From: an uncultured Mycoplasmatota bacterium
GTDB taxonomy: Bacteria > Bacillota_I > Bacilli_A > RF39 > UBA660
Direction of reading: 5' to 3'
Length of the DNA stretch: 64,000 bases
Assembly: GCA_900553395.1 (NCBI GenBank)
Contig: USDJ01000001.1
Location: forward strand, 62,001 to 126,000
Below are positions 1 to 9,014 of the stretch, in pieces. The position numbers and the translations under genes were made by a program. Position 1 is the first letter of the stretch; every line of letters begins with the position of its first letter. The notes under the pieces are model-generated. The model was not told where the DNA came from. It saw nothing but the letters and a program-made list of their open reading frames with translations, and made no database searches.

Positions 1-22
1 TAAGATAATAATAGGTGATTAA

Positions 23-565
23 ATGATAAGAGAATATATAAAGAAAATCGAACGCTATTCAATTTTAATATCAGCACTTATGGTTATAATGTCAATATTT
101 TTGGTGACATATCCTTTAAAATCTTTAGAAGTGTTTGTGATAATATTTTCAATTATAATACTAATAAATGGTGTAGGATACTTTGTATCATATTTTACAA
201 TGTCTAAAGAAGATAGGCTATTTAGTTTTGATATAATAATGGGGTTATTGACATTCATTTCTGGAATTATGATATTAATTTATAGAAAAGACTTAATAAG
301 TGTATTTCCAATTATTTTAGGTATATGGATAATAGTAAATAATTTATTTAAATTACAGTTATCTATAAACTTGTCATCAATAATAGGTACTAATGGACTT
401 TGGTTAGTCTTAATTACTACATTAATGATAATACTTGGCATAACTTTAATAATTAATCCTTTTGAGTCTATAATTGCTATAACTACTTTATCAGGAATAC
501 TACTATTAATAACTGAAGTTATTTCCATAATAGAAAGTGTTTATATATTAACAAAACTAAGATAG
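23..565 (+). CDS. DUF308 (HdeD-like) membrane protein
   Basis: A 180-residue, almost wholly hydrophobic protein with about six membrane segments arranged as three hairpins and short polar loops (for example SKEDR near residue 60 and YRKD near 90). This layout is typical of the DUF308/HdeD family of small membrane proteins, whose function in Firmicutes is unknown. The ATG follows a good AGGTGAT site, and a terminator overlaps the stop codon, so it probably ends its own transcript. The family is recognised from the segment pattern, not from catalytic residues. Confidence 0.7.
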   Translation: MIREYIKKIERYSILISALMVIMSIFLVTYPLKSLEVFVIIFSIIILINGVGYFVSYFTMSKEDRLFSFDIIMGLLTFISGIMILIYRKDLISVFPIILGIWIIVNNLFKLQLSINLSSIIGTNGLWLVLITTLMIILGITLIINPFESIIAITTLSGILLLITEVISIIESVYILTKLR

Positions 566-582
566 ATACTATCTTTTTTTTT
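559..582 (+). terminator. Intrinsic terminator after DUF308 gene
   Basis: AAGATAG pairs with CTATCTT across a 3-base loop and runs straight into a T tract. The stem overlaps the stop codon of the preceding gene. Confidence 0.8.
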
Positions 583-615
583 AAAATAATGTATAATATT
601 TAAAGGAGATGTTTT

Positions 616-1722
616 ATGAAAAAAGTTGTTATTGGAATGAGTGGTGGAGTAGATTCTAGTGTAGCTGCAATTAAACTAAAAGAGCAAGGATATGAAGTAA
701 TAGGCTTATTTATGCGAAACTGGGATTCATTTGCTGATGGTGAAACAGTTGGTGCACCATCAACAAGTAAAGGTATCTGCCCTCAAGAAGAAGATTATAA
801 TGATGCAAAGGCAGTATGTGAAAAGTTGGGAATTCCACTTTATAGAAAAGACTTTGTAAAAAAATATTGGGATAATGTTTTTACTTACTTTTTAGACGAA
901 TTAAAAAAAGGTAGAACACCTAATCCAGATATTATGTGTAATAAATATATAAAATTTGATGAATTCGTAAAGGAAGCTAAGGCATTAGGTGCTGATTATA
1001 TAGCTACAGGTCATTATGCTAGAATAAAGGATGGAAAGCTTTTAAGAGCTGTTGATGATAATAAAGATCAAACTTATTTTTTATCACAAGTAACTAAAGA
1101 ACAATTTGAAAATGTATTATTTCCAATTGGAGATATGATAAAACCTGAAGTAAGAAAAATAGCCTTAGAATATGGACTTCTTACTGCTTCAAAAAAAGAC
1201 TCAACTGGTATATGCTTTATCGGAGAAAGAAATTTTACTACCTTTTTGGAGAACTATTTGCCAAATATTCCAGGTGACATAGTAAATATTGAAACCAATG
1301 AAGTATTAGGAAAGCATATTGGACTTATGTATTACACTATAGGTCAAAGACGAGGTCTTGATGTAGGTGGTACTAGTGATAGAATGTTTGTAGTTGGTAA
1401 AGATTTGAACAAAAATATATTATATGTTTGTATAGGAAAAGAAAATGAATATTTAATTTCAGATTCTTGCCTAATAGATAACGTTAATTACTTAATAGAT
1501 GAAAAAGTAACTAATTGTGTTGCTAAATTTAGATATAGACAAAAAGATGTTAAAGTAGAGTTAGAATGGCTTGATAATGGTGAAGTTCTTGTTAAATATC
1601 CACAGGGAGTAAAAAGTGTAACACCAGGACAAGCTTGTGTACTTTATTTAGATGAAGTGTGTCTTGGTGGTGGAATAATAAAGGAAGTTAGAAAAAATAA
1701 TGAAAAGTTATGGTATTTATAA
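616..1722 (+). CDS. mnmA: tRNA-specific 2-thiouridylase MnmA
   Basis: A 368-residue cytoplasmic enzyme that thiolates uridine 34 of Lys, Glu and Gln tRNAs, taking sulfur from a relay. The N-terminus has the PP-loop ATP motif GMSGGVDSS. The two catalytic cysteines are visible in NPDIMCNKY (near residue 108) and STGICFIGERNF (near 205). Length and C-terminal barrel fit the family. The ATG follows AAAGGAGATG, and a TATAAT box lies at 592-597. No sulfurtransferase gene is adjacent. Confidence 0.97.
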   Translation: MKKVVIGMSGGVDSSVAAIKLKEQGYEVIGLFMRNWDSFADGETVGAPSTSKGICPQEEDYNDAKAVCEKLGIPLYRKDFVKKYWDNVFTYFLDELKKGRTPNPDIMCNKYIKFDEFVKEAKALGADYIATGHYARIKDGKLLRAVDDNKDQTYFLSQVTKEQFENVLFPIGDMIKPEVRKIALEYGLLTASKKDSTGICFIGERNFTTFLENYLPNIPGDIVNIETNEVLGKHIGLMYYTIGQRRGLDVGGTSDRMFVVGKDLNKNILYVCIGKENEYLISDSCLIDNVNYLIDEKVTNCVAKFRYRQKDVKVELEWLDNGEVLVKYPQGVKSVTPGQACVLYLDEVCLGGGIIKEVRKNNEKLWYL

Positions 1723-1751
1723 AATAAAAAAATATACTATTATGAGGGTAT

Positions 1752-2594
1752 ATGAATAATTTGTTTTTACTTGGTTTAACTGGTTTTTTTAGTGCAATAT
1801 CCATATATGTTGATAAACACCTAATAAATAAGGGTATTAGTAGAAAAGATTACTTTTACTATATGTGTTTATCTATGGTGCCTTTTTCCATAGTTACTAT
1901 AATAATTAACTATTTTACAATTGGATTAACTTTTTCTTTTAATATAATTCCTATATTATTATTATTACTTGCTATGTTAGTTAGATATTTTAAACAAATG
2001 GCAGTAGCTGGTATAGGTAGAAAATTAGATCCATTTGAAAATATTGCATATTTATCTATAGGACTTATTTTTGCATACATTATTGATATTATGCTAGGTG
2101 TACGAACTTTTTCTTTTATAAGCTTAATATCAATTATATTAACATTAGTTGGTATATTTATGCTTGCGGATGTTAAAATAAAAAATAAAGAATTACAAAA
2201 AGACATTATTATAAAAATTATAGGAGAATTATCTTTAGGATATATAGCTTATTTTATCTTGAAATATTGGTCTAATTCAATATACATATTTTTATTAAAT
2301 TTTCTTTTAACACTTATATTTTCTTATGATTATCCAATAAAATATCACATGAAAAATAAAGATATAATTAAATGGGTATTTATTCAACAAAGTTTTGGAT
2401 TCGTGTACATATATTTATATAATTATTTATCAAGTATTTCAGTGACATTAAGTTCTTTTGTTAAACCAGTTACATTAGTCTTGGCTTTTATACTAGCTTT
2501 CTTTTTCAAAGAAGAAAAAAGAAAACCAAGATTTTTAGACTTGATTTCAATTTTATTGATAGTTTCTGGAATATGTTTAATAAATATGAGTTAA
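1752..2594 (+). CDS. EamA/DMT-family transporter
   Basis: A 280-residue protein with about ten membrane segments in two halves. The C-terminal half reads SFVKPVTLVLAFILAFFFKE and then a final helix ending SGICLIN, the usual end of an EamA drug/metabolite transporter. The substrate cannot be read from sequence. The ATG follows GAGGGTAT, 29 bases after mnmA, so it may be co-transcribed with it. A bidirectional terminator follows. Confidence 0.8.
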   Translation: MNNLFLLGLTGFFSAISIYVDKHLINKGISRKDYFYYMCLSMVPFSIVTIIINYFTIGLTFSFNIIPILLLLLAMLVRYFKQMAVAGIGRKLDPFENIAYLSIGLIFAYIIDIMLGVRTFSFISLISIILTLVGIFMLADVKIKNKELQKDIIIKIIGELSLGYIAYFILKYWSNSIYIFLLNFLLTLIFSYDYPIKYHMKNKDIIKWVFIQQSFGFVYIYLYNYLSSISVTLSSFVKPVTLVLAFILAFFFKEEKRKPRFLDLISILLIVSGICLINMS

Positions 2595-2620
2595 ACAGGC
2601 TTGTTAACAAAGCCTGTTTA
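2592..2620. terminator. Bidirectional terminator between convergent genes
   Basis: TAAACAGGCTT pairs with AAGCCTGTTTA around a short loop. It lies between the transporter (plus) and the minus-strand gene ending at 2618, with A and T runs on the two sides, so it can serve both. Confidence 0.75.
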
Positions 2621-3307
2621 TATGTTAAAGAAATTATCTATTCCTATAACACCATCATAGTAGTCATTCATAATTTCGCAGCACAAACTTAATTTTTCTT
2701 TATCGATAATATTATTGCTTTTATATTCATCAATAATTTGTTTAAATAAGTTGTCGTAATAAAATGTAATTGAACCATACCTTGATTGTACTAATATATC
2801 TACTAATTCATCAACTTTCTGTTTAATATCTTGTTTTAAATTTGATACTAAATAGTCATTAATGTTTATTTTTTCACCATCTATTATTATCTCATTATTA
2901 AGTAATGAAGATAATTTTTTTTGTAGTGGAGAATCTTGATTTTTAATATCCTCAATTAAATAATTTTTATATTGAAGCGTCTTTTTAACTATGTATTTTG
3001 ATATTTCTTCTTGCTTATTGTTTGTATTTTTTTCTATTAATTTTCCAATAACAAAATCATATTTACTAGTGTCATTAAATTCTAAAATTGAATCGTCATC
3101 AATGCTAATTAATACCCAATATTCTGCTTTTACTTTACTATCTTTACTCCATACGTTATCGTTTTCATCCGTAATCATAACACCAACATATAATTTATTC
3201 TTTTCCACCCTAAACATAGGATATAATGGAATAAAGCTTTCCAATCCTTTATTTTTCTTTTCTTTGTTTACAATATCTAAATATTTATCTAAATTTAAAT
3301 TATTCAC
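2618..3307 (-). CDS. Hypothetical protein translationally linked to a sigma factor
   Basis: A 229-residue soluble, highly charged protein with no membrane segment or signal peptide and no family I recognise. It starts at a GTG with GGAGAG five bases upstream, and this start overlaps the last codons of the sigma-factor gene, so the two are probably translated together. Position alone suggests a cytoplasmic partner, such as an anti-sigma or co-regulator. The usual membrane-anchored anti-sigma layout (ZAS motif plus one helix) is absent. Confidence 0.6.
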   Translation of the reverse strand: MNNLNLDKYLDIVNKEKKNKGLESFIPLYPMFRVEKNKLYVGVMITDENDNVWSKDSKVKAEYWVLISIDDDSILEFNDTSKYDFVIGKLIEKNTNNKQEEISKYIVKKTLQYKNYLIEDIKNQDSPLQKKLSSLLNNEIIIDGEKININDYLVSNLKQDIKQKVDELVDILVQSRYGSITFYYDNLFKQIIDEYKSNNIIDKEKLSLCCEIMNDYYDGVIGIDNFFNI

Positions 3308-3773
3308 AATATCTCTCCTTTACTTTTTTTCTAGCACTAAATAAATAGTACTTTATATTAGATTCACTTGTATTTAATTTCTTACTTATTTCTTTTATAG
3401 AATAGTCTTCAATATAATACATTTTAAATGATATTTTTTCTTTTTCTGTTAAGTTAATACAATCTAAGTTATTTATTATTTCTTTATAAACTATTTTATC
3501 TATTAGATTTTCCATTATAAAAGGTTCATTGATATCATTTATAGATGTATTATTTTTTTCTTTAATGTAACTTTTAGCTTTAGCACACCAAATATTATGA
3601 GCGATTTTCCATATTAAATTATCAATAATTTTTATTTCAATGTTTTTATTGAAATATTCGAGTACCGCCACAAAAATATTATTAGTCAAATCTTCGGCAT
3701 CTTCTTTATTATCAGTCTTCTTTAATGCCCAGTAATAAATTTTATAGTAGTATTTATCGTATATAGCATCCAT
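3300..3773 (-). CDS. RNA polymerase sigma-70 family (ECF-like) factor
   Basis: A 157-residue protein with region 2 at the N-terminus (YYYKIYYWALKKTDNKEDAEDLTNNIF) recognisable by its DAEDLTN segment, and region 4 at the C-terminus (LTEKEKISFKMYY then the helix-turn-helix SIKEISKKLNTSESNIKYYL). Region 3 is absent, as in ECF sigma factors. The ATG at 3773 is preferred because AAAGGAG sits just upstream; a longer frame to 3812 has no such site. It overlaps the 229-residue gene downstream. The regulon cannot be inferred. Confidence 0.85.
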   Translation of the reverse strand: MDAIYDKYYYKIYYWALKKTDNKEDAEDLTNNIFVAVLEYFNKNIEIKIIDNLIWKIAHNIWCAKAKSYIKEKNNTSINDINEPFIMENLIDKIVYKEIINNLDCINLTEKEKISFKMYYIEDYSIKEISKKLNTSESNIKYYLFSARKKVKERYCE

Positions 3774-3998
3774 TTTTTCTCCTTTCACTAATGTAGTGTT
3801 AAAATTTATCAATAGGTTAGTTTTTTTTATTATATCATGTTTTTATATATTTTGGACGTTGATAAATACTATTAATTGATTATAGTACTGTTGTCTTGAT
3901 GCTAAAATGATGATAAAATAAATAAAGTATATTACTTAATTTTACTCTTATAATTTATAGCCATATTTACTATACTATGATTATATAAAGGAGGGCAT

Positions 3999-5945
3999 AT
4001 GTTCAATTTAGTATCAAAATATAAACCAAGTGGTGATCAGCCACAGGCAATAGATTCATTAGTTTATGGAATTGAAAATGGTGATAAATATCAGGTATTA
4101 CTTGGAGCAACTGGTACAGGTAAGACTTTCACGATAGCTAATGTAATAAAAAAGATAGACAAACCCACACTCGTTTTAGCGCACAATAAAACACTTGCAG
4201 GGCAATTATACGCTGAATTAAAGGAATTATTTCCAGAAAATCATGTGTGCTACTTTGTATCCTATTATGATTACTATCAGCCAGAAGCATATGTAGCTAA
4301 GACAGACACATATATAGAAAAGGATGCAGCTATAAACGATGAGATAGATGAGTTACGTCATGCAGCAACAGCAGCACTTTTGAATTTTAAAGATGTTATA
4401 GTAGTAGCGTCTGTATCTTGTATCTATGGTATAGGAGAAATGGAAGAGTATCAAAAGCACATGTTAACTTTATCAGTAGGTCAGACTATAGAAAGAGATT
4501 TACTACTTGAAAGATTAATAGATATGCTTTACGAAAGAAATGAAATAGATTTTAAAAGGGGTACTTTTAGAGTTAGAGGTGATTCTATAGATATAGTTCC
4601 AATAGGGGAACATTCTAAAGGCATTAGAATTGAGCTCTTTGGTGATGAAATAGACAAAATAGTAGAATTTGATCCCATAACGGGAGCAGTTAAAGCTAGC
4701 AAAAAGTCCGTTTCTATTTTTCCTGCTAGTCATTTTGTTACTAGTCCAGAAAAGTTAAAAGTAGCTATTGAATCTATAAGAAAAGAGTTGGAAGAAAGAC
4801 TCGAGTATTTTAAACAAAACAATAAATTATTAGAATATCAAAGATTAAGTGAAAGAACTAATTATGATATGGAAATGCTAGAAGAAACTGGTTTTTGCAG
4901 AGGTGTAGAGAATTATTCTAGGCCACTCGCTTTAAAAGAACCAGGCGCTACTCCTACAACATTAATAGACTTTTTTCCCGATGATTTTCTTTTAGTAGTT
5001 GATGAATCACACGTTACAATACCTCAAGTTAGGGGGATGTATAACGGTGATAAAGCGCGAAAAGAAATCTTAGTTGATTATGGCTTTAGACTTCCTAGCG
5101 CGCTTGATAATAGGCCTCTTAAATTTAACGAATTTGAAAGTAAGATAAATAATGCAATATTTGTATCAGCCACACCAGGTGATTATGAATTAAATAAAGC
5201 CGAAAAAGTTGTAGAACAAATAATTAGACCCACTGGACTTCTTGACCCAGTAGTAGAAGTAAGAAGTACAAAAAATCAGATTGATGATTTAGTAAGTGAA
5301 ATAAATAAAAGGGTAGAATTGAATGAAAGAGTATTAATAACGACACTTACTATAAGAATGTCTGAGGAATTAACTCAGTATTTAAAAAATCTCGATATAA
5401 AAGTTGCTTATTTACACTCTGAAATAAAAGCATTAGAAAGATTAAAAATAATAAGAGATTTAAGAACTGGTAAATATGATGTGTTAGTTGGAATAAACTT
5501 ATTAAGAGAAGGCCTTGATATACCAGAGGTAAGCTTAGTAGCTATTATGGATGCTGATAAACAAGGATTTTTGAGAAGTGAGAGAAGTTTAATTCAAACG
5601 ATAGGAAGAGCATCTAGAAATGCTAAAGGGACAGTTATTATGTATGCCGATAGTATAAGCGATTCTATGAAAGTTGCAATAGATGAAACTAAAAGAAGAA
5701 GAGAAATTCAAAATGAATATAACATTAAAAATAATATTATTCCGAAAACTATTTCAAAAGAAATTAGTGAAGTTATCACAAATGAAGACACTACTGAAGA
5801 TGTAAAGAAAGAAAAAATGTCAAAACAAGAAAAAGCAAAACTTATGATTAAAGTTGAAAATGAGATGAAAGAAGCTGCTAAGAACTTAGATTTTGAAAGA
5901 GCTATGGAACTTAGAGACATATTATTTGAATTAAAATGCGAATAG
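3999..5945 (+). CDS. uvrB: Excinuclease ABC subunit B
   Basis: A 648-residue nucleotide-excision-repair helicase that loads onto damage with UvrA and recruits UvrC. Visible are Walker A GATGTGKTFT (near residue 36), the tyrosine-rich beta-hairpin VSYYDYYQPEAYV, the DESH motif, the helicase motif QTIGRASRN, and a C-terminal UVR domain (ENEMKEAAKNLDFERAMELRD) for UvrC contact. The ATG has AAAGGAGGG upstream. The usual neighbour uvrA is not here. I see no clear SOS box in the 186-base upstream gap. Confidence 0.98.
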   Translation: MFNLVSKYKPSGDQPQAIDSLVYGIENGDKYQVLLGATGTGKTFTIANVIKKIDKPTLVLAHNKTLAGQLYAELKELFPENHVCYFVSYYDYYQPEAYVAKTDTYIEKDAAINDEIDELRHAATAALLNFKDVIVVASVSCIYGIGEMEEYQKHMLTLSVGQTIERDLLLERLIDMLYERNEIDFKRGTFRVRGDSIDIVPIGEHSKGIRIELFGDEIDKIVEFDPITGAVKASKKSVSIFPASHFVTSPEKLKVAIESIRKELEERLEYFKQNNKLLEYQRLSERTNYDMEMLEETGFCRGVENYSRPLALKEPGATPTTLIDFFPDDFLLVVDESHVTIPQVRGMYNGDKARKEILVDYGFRLPSALDNRPLKFNEFESKINNAIFVSATPGDYELNKAEKVVEQIIRPTGLLDPVVEVRSTKNQIDDLVSEINKRVELNERVLITTLTIRMSEELTQYLKNLDIKVAYLHSEIKALERLKIIRDLRTGKYDVLVGINLLREGLDIPEVSLVAIMDADKQGFLRSERSLIQTIGRASRNAKGTVIMYADSISDSMKVAIDETKRRREIQNEYNIKNNIIPKTISKEISEVITNEDTTEDVKKEKMSKQEKAKLMIKVENEMKEAAKNLDFERAMELRDILFELKCE

Positions 5946-5970
5946 GTATATAATGAATTTAGGTGATAAA

Positions 5971-6366
5971 ATGAAATTAAATAAATGCTTAGATTGGTTT
6001 ATTCATATGATTGGATATGCTTTGGTGCTTATTACTGTTTCAGTAATATTTAAAAAGACAGTTGTAATAGATAATTCATATTATGGATTATGGGGACTTG
6101 TCGCAGTCATAATAATATTTATATTAAATAGGACAATAAAACCTATGCTTGTATGGATGACTTTGCCTTTAACTGCTCTTACACTAGGATTATTTTATCC
6201 ATTAATTAACATATTGATTTTAAAAATAACTGATTTTATACTAGGTAGTCATTTTGATATACACGGAACTATAATCTTGTTTTTAGTATCAATTATAATA
6301 TCAATTATGAATGCTATTATGGATAATATAATAATAGATGGTATTTTAAGGAGTAATAAAAAATGA
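5971..6366 (+). CDS. Four-TM 'phage holin family 4' (YvlD-like) membrane protein
   Basis: A 131-residue protein with four membrane segments. Its centre, NRTIKPMLVWMTLPLTALTLG, matches the KPhl-x-LP-x-x-x-LTLG core of the mycobacterial-type holin superfamily IV/YvlD proteins, which are usually chromosomal and not lytic. An upstream ATG at 5953 is in frame, but AGGTGA lies six bases before 5971, so I choose 5971. The stop overlaps the lgt start (ATGA), which suggests coupling with lgt. Confidence 0.72.
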   Translation: MKLNKCLDWFIHMIGYALVLITVSVIFKKTVVIDNSYYGLWGLVAVIIIFILNRTIKPMLVWMTLPLTALTLGLFYPLINILILKITDFILGSHFDIHGTIILFLVSIIISIMNAIMDNIIIDGILRSNKK

Positions 6367-7139
6367 GTCCAATATTGATAAACTTAGGTTTTATACAAAT
6401 AAGATGGTATTCCGTATTAATTCTAACTGCATTTGTTTTAGGTTATTTTCTTGTTATAAAAAGTTGTGCTAAAAGAGGAATAGAAACATCTAAAGTAACA
6501 GATCTTTGCTTTTATTTGGTGATTGTATGTATTTTAGGAGCTAGGTTATATTATTGCTTATTTAATTTAGATTATTATAGTAAAAACTTATTGGATATAT
6601 TTAAAATTTGGGAAGGTGGACTTGCAATCCACGGAGGCATAATAGCTGGTTTAATATTTATATGTTTTTATACCAGAAAAAAAGATATAAATATGTTAGA
6701 ATTACTAGATATAATGGCCCCTGCTTTAGCACTAGGTCAAGCTATAGGAAGATGGGGAAATTTCTTTAATCAAGAAGCTTTTGGACCTGTAGTAACTAGA
6801 TTTAGGTTAAGAGAATTAAATATTCCAAAATTTATAATAGATAATATGTATATAAATGGCCAATACCATCATCCAACATTTTTTTACGAATCAGTAGGAT
6901 GCTTGGTAATATTTATAATACTTATGGTAATGAGAAATAGTAAAAAAATAAAAAAAGGACAGATAGTATCAGTTTATATGTTTTTATATGGCATAATAAG
7001 ATTTTTTATAGAAGGTTTAAGACAAGATAGTTTAATGTTCTTTAATTTAAAAATTGCTCAGGTAGTATCTATAATCATGTGTATAAGTGGTGTTTTGTTA
7101 TTTTTATATTCATATTTAAGGAGAAAGTATGATAAATAA
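6363..7139 (+). CDS. lgt: Prolipoprotein diacylglyceryl transferase
   Basis: A 258-residue membrane enzyme that moves diacylglycerol onto the lipobox Cys of prelipoproteins. Diagnostic segments are present: IWEGGLAIHGGIIAG (with the key His) and LGQAIGRWGNFFNQEAFG, the Lgt signature. About seven membrane helices are seen. It overlaps the upstream holin-like gene by four bases and ung by eleven, so holin-like, lgt and ung look like one operon. Confidence 0.97.
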   Translation: MSPILINLGFIQIRWYSVLILTAFVLGYFLVIKSCAKRGIETSKVTDLCFYLVIVCILGARLYYCLFNLDYYSKNLLDIFKIWEGGLAIHGGIIAGLIFICFYTRKKDINMLELLDIMAPALALGQAIGRWGNFFNQEAFGPVVTRFRLRELNIPKFIIDNMYINGQYHHPTFFYESVGCLVIFIILMVMRNSKKIKKGQIVSVYMFLYGIIRFFIEGLRQDSLMFFNLKIAQVVSIIMCISGVLLFLYSYLRRKYDK

Positions 7140-7779
7140 GAAGTGGGACATAGTATTAAAAGATGAATTTAAAAAAGATTATTTTAGAAACCTTGGTATA
7201 TTTGTAAAGCAAGAATATAAAAATAAAATAGTATTTCCACCATATGAAAATATATTTGATGCTTTAAGATTTACAGATTATGATGAAGTAAAGGTAGTTA
7301 TATTAGGTCAAGACCCATATCACGGATTAGGTGAAGCACACGGATTATCATTTTCTGTAAAAGAAAATGTTAAAATGCCCCCATCACTTCAAAATATATT
7401 TAAAGAATTATATAGCGATATAGGTGTAAAAAGAACAAAAAGTGATTTAACAGATTGGGCAAAAGAAGGAATACTTCTTCTAAATTCAATAATGACAGTA
7501 GAAAAAGACAAGCCACTATCACATAAAGATAAAGGCTGGGAAATATTTACAGATACGATTATTAAAAAGCTTAATGATAGGCCAGATCCAATAATATTTG
7601 TATTGTGGGGAAGTTTTGCTAGAAGTAAAAAAGTACTTATCACTGGTAGGCAACACAAAATTATAGAGTGTGTTCACCCATCGCCTTTATCAGCAAGCCG
7701 TGGATTTTTTGGTAGCAAGCCATTTAGTAAAATAAATAATTATTTAAAAGAAATGGGTAAAGAAGAAATAAAATGGTAA
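7129..7779 (+). CDS. ung: Uracil-DNA glycosylase
   Basis: A 216-residue family-1 UDG that removes uracil from DNA. It has the water-activating loop GQDPYHGLGEAHGLSFSV, the LLLNSIMTV segment and the leucine loop HPSPLSASRGFFGSKPF. The AAGGAGAAAGT site lies inside the end of lgt, giving an eleven-base overlap. The terminator follows directly. Confidence 0.98.
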   Translation: MINKKWDIVLKDEFKKDYFRNLGIFVKQEYKNKIVFPPYENIFDALRFTDYDEVKVVILGQDPYHGLGEAHGLSFSVKENVKMPPSLQNIFKELYSDIGVKRTKSDLTDWAKEGILLLNSIMTVEKDKPLSHKDKGWEIFTDTIIKKLNDRPDPIIFVLWGSFARSKKVLITGRQHKIIECVHPSPLSASRGFFGSKPFSKINNYLKEMGKEEIKW

Positions 7780-7795
7780 ATTATTTCTTTTTTTT
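7763..7795 (+). terminator. Terminator overlapping the ung stop
   Basis: AAGAAATAA pairs with TTATTTCTT and is followed by a T tract; the left arm lies in the last codons of ung. Confidence 0.7.
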
Positions 7796-7838
7796 GTATA
7801 AAAATAAAAATATAGGCCAATATTAAATAGGTGATAAA

Positions 7839-8363
7839 ATGAAACAAACAATATTTTTATTTTTAGGAATAATTTTAACATATATTATTATTGGAAATGG
7901 TATAAGTAATAGTAATCTAATTCCAGATGAAGCTATAAGAATTAGAGTGATTGCTAATTCAAATAGTGACTATGATCAAAAAATCAAATATAATGTAAAA
8001 GACTCAATAGAAAAAGATATATATGATATGCTATCAAATGCCAAAAACATAGATACTGCAAGATATATATTAAAACAAAATTTAAGCAATATAGAAAATA
8101 CTATTTCAAATGCTCTGAATGAACAAAATTATAATTTACCTTTTGACGTTAATTTTGGATTAAATTACTTTCCTAAGAAAGAATTTAAAGGTGTAACATA
8201 TAATGAGGGATATTATGAATCATTAGTTGTAACACTTGGAAATGGTGAAGGAGATAATTGGTGGTGCGTTTTATTTCCGCCACTTTGTTTAATAGAAGCA
8301 GAGGATTCTAGTGATGTTGAATATACAACTATGGTTAAAACTATAATAGATAAATATTTTTAA
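7839..8363 (+). CDS. spoIIR: Stage II sporulation protein R
   Basis: A 174-residue protein with an N-terminal hydrophobic export segment. In Bacillus, SpoIIR is secreted by the forespore and activates SpoIIGA, which processes pro-sigma-E in the mother cell. Diagnostic segments are IRIRVIANSNSDYDQ near residue 31, NYFPKKEFKGVTY, and GEGDNWWCVLFPPLC near 145. The ATG follows AGGTGATAAA. The spoIIR-mntP-murA neighbourhood resembles the region around spoIIR in Bacillus. This is the only sporulation-specific gene in the window. Confidence 0.93.
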   Translation: MKQTIFLFLGIILTYIIIGNGISNSNLIPDEAIRIRVIANSNSDYDQKIKYNVKDSIEKDIYDMLSNAKNIDTARYILKQNLSNIENTISNALNEQNYNLPFDVNFGLNYFPKKEFKGVTYNEGYYESLVVTLGNGEGDNWWCVLFPPLCLIEAEDSSDVEYTTMVKTIIDKYF

Positions 8364-8366
8364 TTT

Positions 8367-8413
8367 AATAGAGTATTATTTTATAGGTGATTCTATGAAT
8401 ATAATACTCTATT
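8367..8413 (+). promoter_or_regulatory. 13-bp hairpin with the mntP RBS and start codon in its loop
   Basis: AATAGAGTATTAT (8367-8379) is perfectly complementary to ATAATACTCTATT (8401-8413). The 21-base loop holds AGGTGA and the mntP ATG. The stem begins after the spoIIR stop and ends inside mntP codon 6. Only a weak T-rich stretch follows, so it is not a typical terminator. A translational or attenuation role for mntP is inference. Confidence 0.6.
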
Positions 8414-8925
8414 TTATTATAGCTATTAGTTTAAGTATGGATGCTTTTTCACTATCTTTAGCATATGGAACTCTTTCCTTCAATAAAAGAGAGATAATTA
8501 CTTTATCAGTAATAGTTGGACTATTTCATTTTTTTATGCCAATTTTAGGTATGAAATTTGGTAATTATATAACTAGTTTTATACACCTTGGCACGGATAT
8601 GACTATATTTATTATTTTTTCTTTCATAGGAATAAATATGATAATTGATAGCTTAAAAAATGATATTAAAGTAAAAAAAATGTATATTAGTGAGATGCTA
8701 TTATTTGGATTGGCAGTTAGTCTAGATAGTTTCTCAGTTGGATTTGGTTTAAATAACATTAGTGATAACTATATACTAAGTTCATTTATATTCTCTTTCA
8801 CTAGCTTTATATTTACTTATTTAGGACTAATTTTAGGTAAAAAGCTAAATTCATTAATTGGTAATATTGCATCATTCATAGGTGGATTTACATTAATTCT
8901 TCTGGGTGTAACATACATTATATAA
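8395..8925 (+). CDS. mntP: Manganese efflux pump MntP
   Basis: A 176-residue protein with six membrane helices in two repeats, each with the family's acidic motif: SLSMDAFSLSLAYG in helix 1 and AVSLDSFSVGFGL in helix 4. MntP exports excess Mn(II). In many bacteria mntP is controlled by a yybP-ykoY riboswitch; no such element fits the 31 bases between spoIIR and this gene, where a strong hairpin surrounds the start instead. Confidence 0.94.
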   Translation: MNIILYFIIAISLSMDAFSLSLAYGTLSFNKREIITLSVIVGLFHFFMPILGMKFGNYITSFIHLGTDMTIFIIFSFIGINMIIDSLKNDIKVKKMYISEMLLFGLAVSLDSFSVGFGLNNISDNYILSSFIFSFTSFIFTYLGLILGKKLNSLIGNIASFIGGFTLILLGVTYII

Positions 8926-9014
8926 AATTGATCTAAAATATGTTATAATAGTATAAATACATATAACACAAATTTAGGTAAGTGTCATAATATATAGTAG
9001 TTTTGGAGGTATAT

